A DNA stretch of 12,313 nt. It comes from an uncultured Actinomycetes bacterium (GTDB lineage Bacteria > Actinomycetota > Actinomycetes > S36-B12). Below the pieces are notes generated by a model. It had not been told where the DNA came from, ran no database searches, and saw only the letters and a program-made list of their open reading frames with translations. Positions 11,685 to 12,313 of this stretch are shown here, piece by piece (position 1 is the first letter of the stretch; the number at the start of each line of letters is the position of its first letter). Position numbers and translations under genes: made by a program. The DNA lies in assembly GCA_903848435.1 (NCBI GenBank), contig CAINGG010000459.1, positions 1-12,313 on the forward strand. Reading direction: 5' to 3'.

Positions 11685-12215
11685 GTGAGCGAGTCGCGCC
11701 GCGAGGACGATGACCAGGACCGCCGCGACGATGGTGACGGCGAGCCGGAGAGCCGCCTCGAGCGCTTCGAGGAGGAGGCAGAGGAGGCTGCCGAGCGACT
11801 GGTCGAGGGCTACGAGGAGGCCATCGACCGTGTCCTGCCTCCGCACCTGCGGGCGCGTGCCTGGGCTCAACGGCGGCGTTCCACGCACGTCATCTGGCAG
11901 GCCGTGGTGCTGCTGCTCGGCTTCGGGCTCGTCATCGCGGGCATCGCGATGCTGGTACTGCCAGGTCCGGGCTGGGCGACCATCATCTTGGGCCTCATCG
12001 TCCTGGCCTCGGAATACGCGTGGGCCCGGCGCCTACTGGATCCTGTGCGCCGCTGGGCGAAGAAGGCGGCTGATGCCGCACTGGATCCGCGCGTGCGCAC
12101 GCGTAACTTGATCATCGGCAGCGCCGTCGTCGCTGTCCTGGTCGCTGGCGGGGCGTGGTACCTGCTGGCCTTCGGATTCACTCTCCAGCCGGTGACGGAC
12201 CTGCTCCCGTGGTGA
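11685..12215 (+). CDS. PGPGW-family (TIGR02611-like) transmembrane protein
   Basis: This 176-residue protein has a long, highly charged, acidic N-terminal region (1-55, with RREDDDQDRRDDGDGE and a Glu-rich likely coiled coil, ERFEEEAEEAAERLVEGYEEA), a basic stretch (RARAWAQRRR, 56-65), then a membrane hairpin with the diagnostic PGPGW (93-97) between helices ~70-92 and ~96-112, a basic amphipathic stretch (ARRLLDPVRRWAKKAAD, 114-130) and a third helix (~142-164). The PGPGW domain is typical of actinobacteria and some proteobacteria and has no known function. The GTG at 11685 is chosen over the frame opening at 11658 because TACCGT lies 6 nt upstream and SESRRED starts the acidic region. It is probably transcribed separately from pabBC, which end 103 bp upstream. 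Confidence 0.85.
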   Translation: MSESRREDDDQDRRDDGDGEPESRLERFEEEAEEAAERLVEGYEEAIDRVLPPHLRARAWAQRRRSTHVIWQAVVLLLGFGLVIAGIAMLVLPGPGWATIILGLIVLASEYAWARRLLDPVRRWAKKAADAALDPRVRTRNLIIGSAVVAVLVAGGAWYLLAFGFTLQPVTDLLPW

Positions 12216-12249
12216 GTGACCGCTGCGGTAGTCTCGCTCTTCACGACGA

Positions 12250-12263
12250 GCGCCTGCGGGCGC
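12250..12263 (+). other. GC hairpin just 5' of tRNA-Val(CAC)
   Basis: GCGCC-tgcg-GGCGC is a 5-bp stem with a 4-nt loop ending 2 nt before the tRNA 5' end. A TAGTCT hexamer at 12229-12234 could be its -10, with no clear -35. It parallels the hairpin upstream of tRNA-Gly. Confidence 0.35.
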
Positions 12264-12265
12264 AC

Positions 12266-12313
<48 letters not shown>

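Overview
The window is ordinary chromosomal DNA of a high-GC actinobacterium (Actinomycetota). Evidence for the host: high GC with GC-rich third codon positions, many GTG starts, short intergenic gaps, a Gly(GCC)-Cys(GCA)-Val(GAC) tRNA cluster, a PGPGW-family membrane protein, a free-standing LigD-type polymerase domain, and many genes whose start codon lies 6 nt after a TAnnnT-like hexamer, as expected for leaderless mRNAs. I cannot place it to genus. Gene names rest on motifs read by eye; no database search was possible.

Layout, left to right. (1) 3-1474 (+): the 3' end of a class I aldolase gene overlapping a Gfo/Idh/MocA oxidoreductase by ATGA, probably the tail of a sugar or polyol catabolic operon. 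(2) 1537-2439 (+): a class I-like PPK2 polyphosphate kinase, convergent with a YihY/BrkB membrane protein; both stop codons sit in the arms of one shared hairpin. (3) 2450-4423 (-): SGNH/GDSL secreted hydrolase, a 96-residue two-helix membrane protein, then YihY/BrkB. (4) 4460-5500 (+): a LigD-type primase-polymerase domain, divergent from the SGNH gene, with two face-to-face promoters within about 40 bp. (5) 5625-7061 (-): an aldehyde dehydrogenase resembling the 2-hydroxymuconic/aminomuconic semialdehyde type, preceded by 7201-7881 (-), a secreted Ala-rich helical protein. (6) 8130-9325: GlsB/YeaQ-type membrane protein (+), an uncharacterised CSLCDITH protein (-), and a DinB-superfamily protein (+). 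(7) 9342-9598 (-): three tRNA genes. (8) 9684-11581 (+): pabB and pabC, overlapping by 4 bp, for the p-aminobenzoate branch of folate synthesis. (9) 11685-12215 (+): a PGPGW membrane protein. (10) 12266-12313 (+): the 5' part of tRNA-Val(CAC), cut by the window end.

Most units are housekeeping or small envelope/stress genes, and I see no phage, transposon, CRISPR, toxin-antitoxin or biosynthetic cluster. Nothing amounts to a new multi-gene system. The strongest unexplained signal is regulatory: eight start codons share an exact 6-nt spacing from a -10-like hexamer, including a symmetric divergent pair at 4430-4453. Other points of interest are stop codons embedded in a shared hairpin or sharing one CTAG, GC hairpins just 5' of two tRNA units, an inverted repeat upstream of the PGPGW gene, and several conserved proteins of unknown function.
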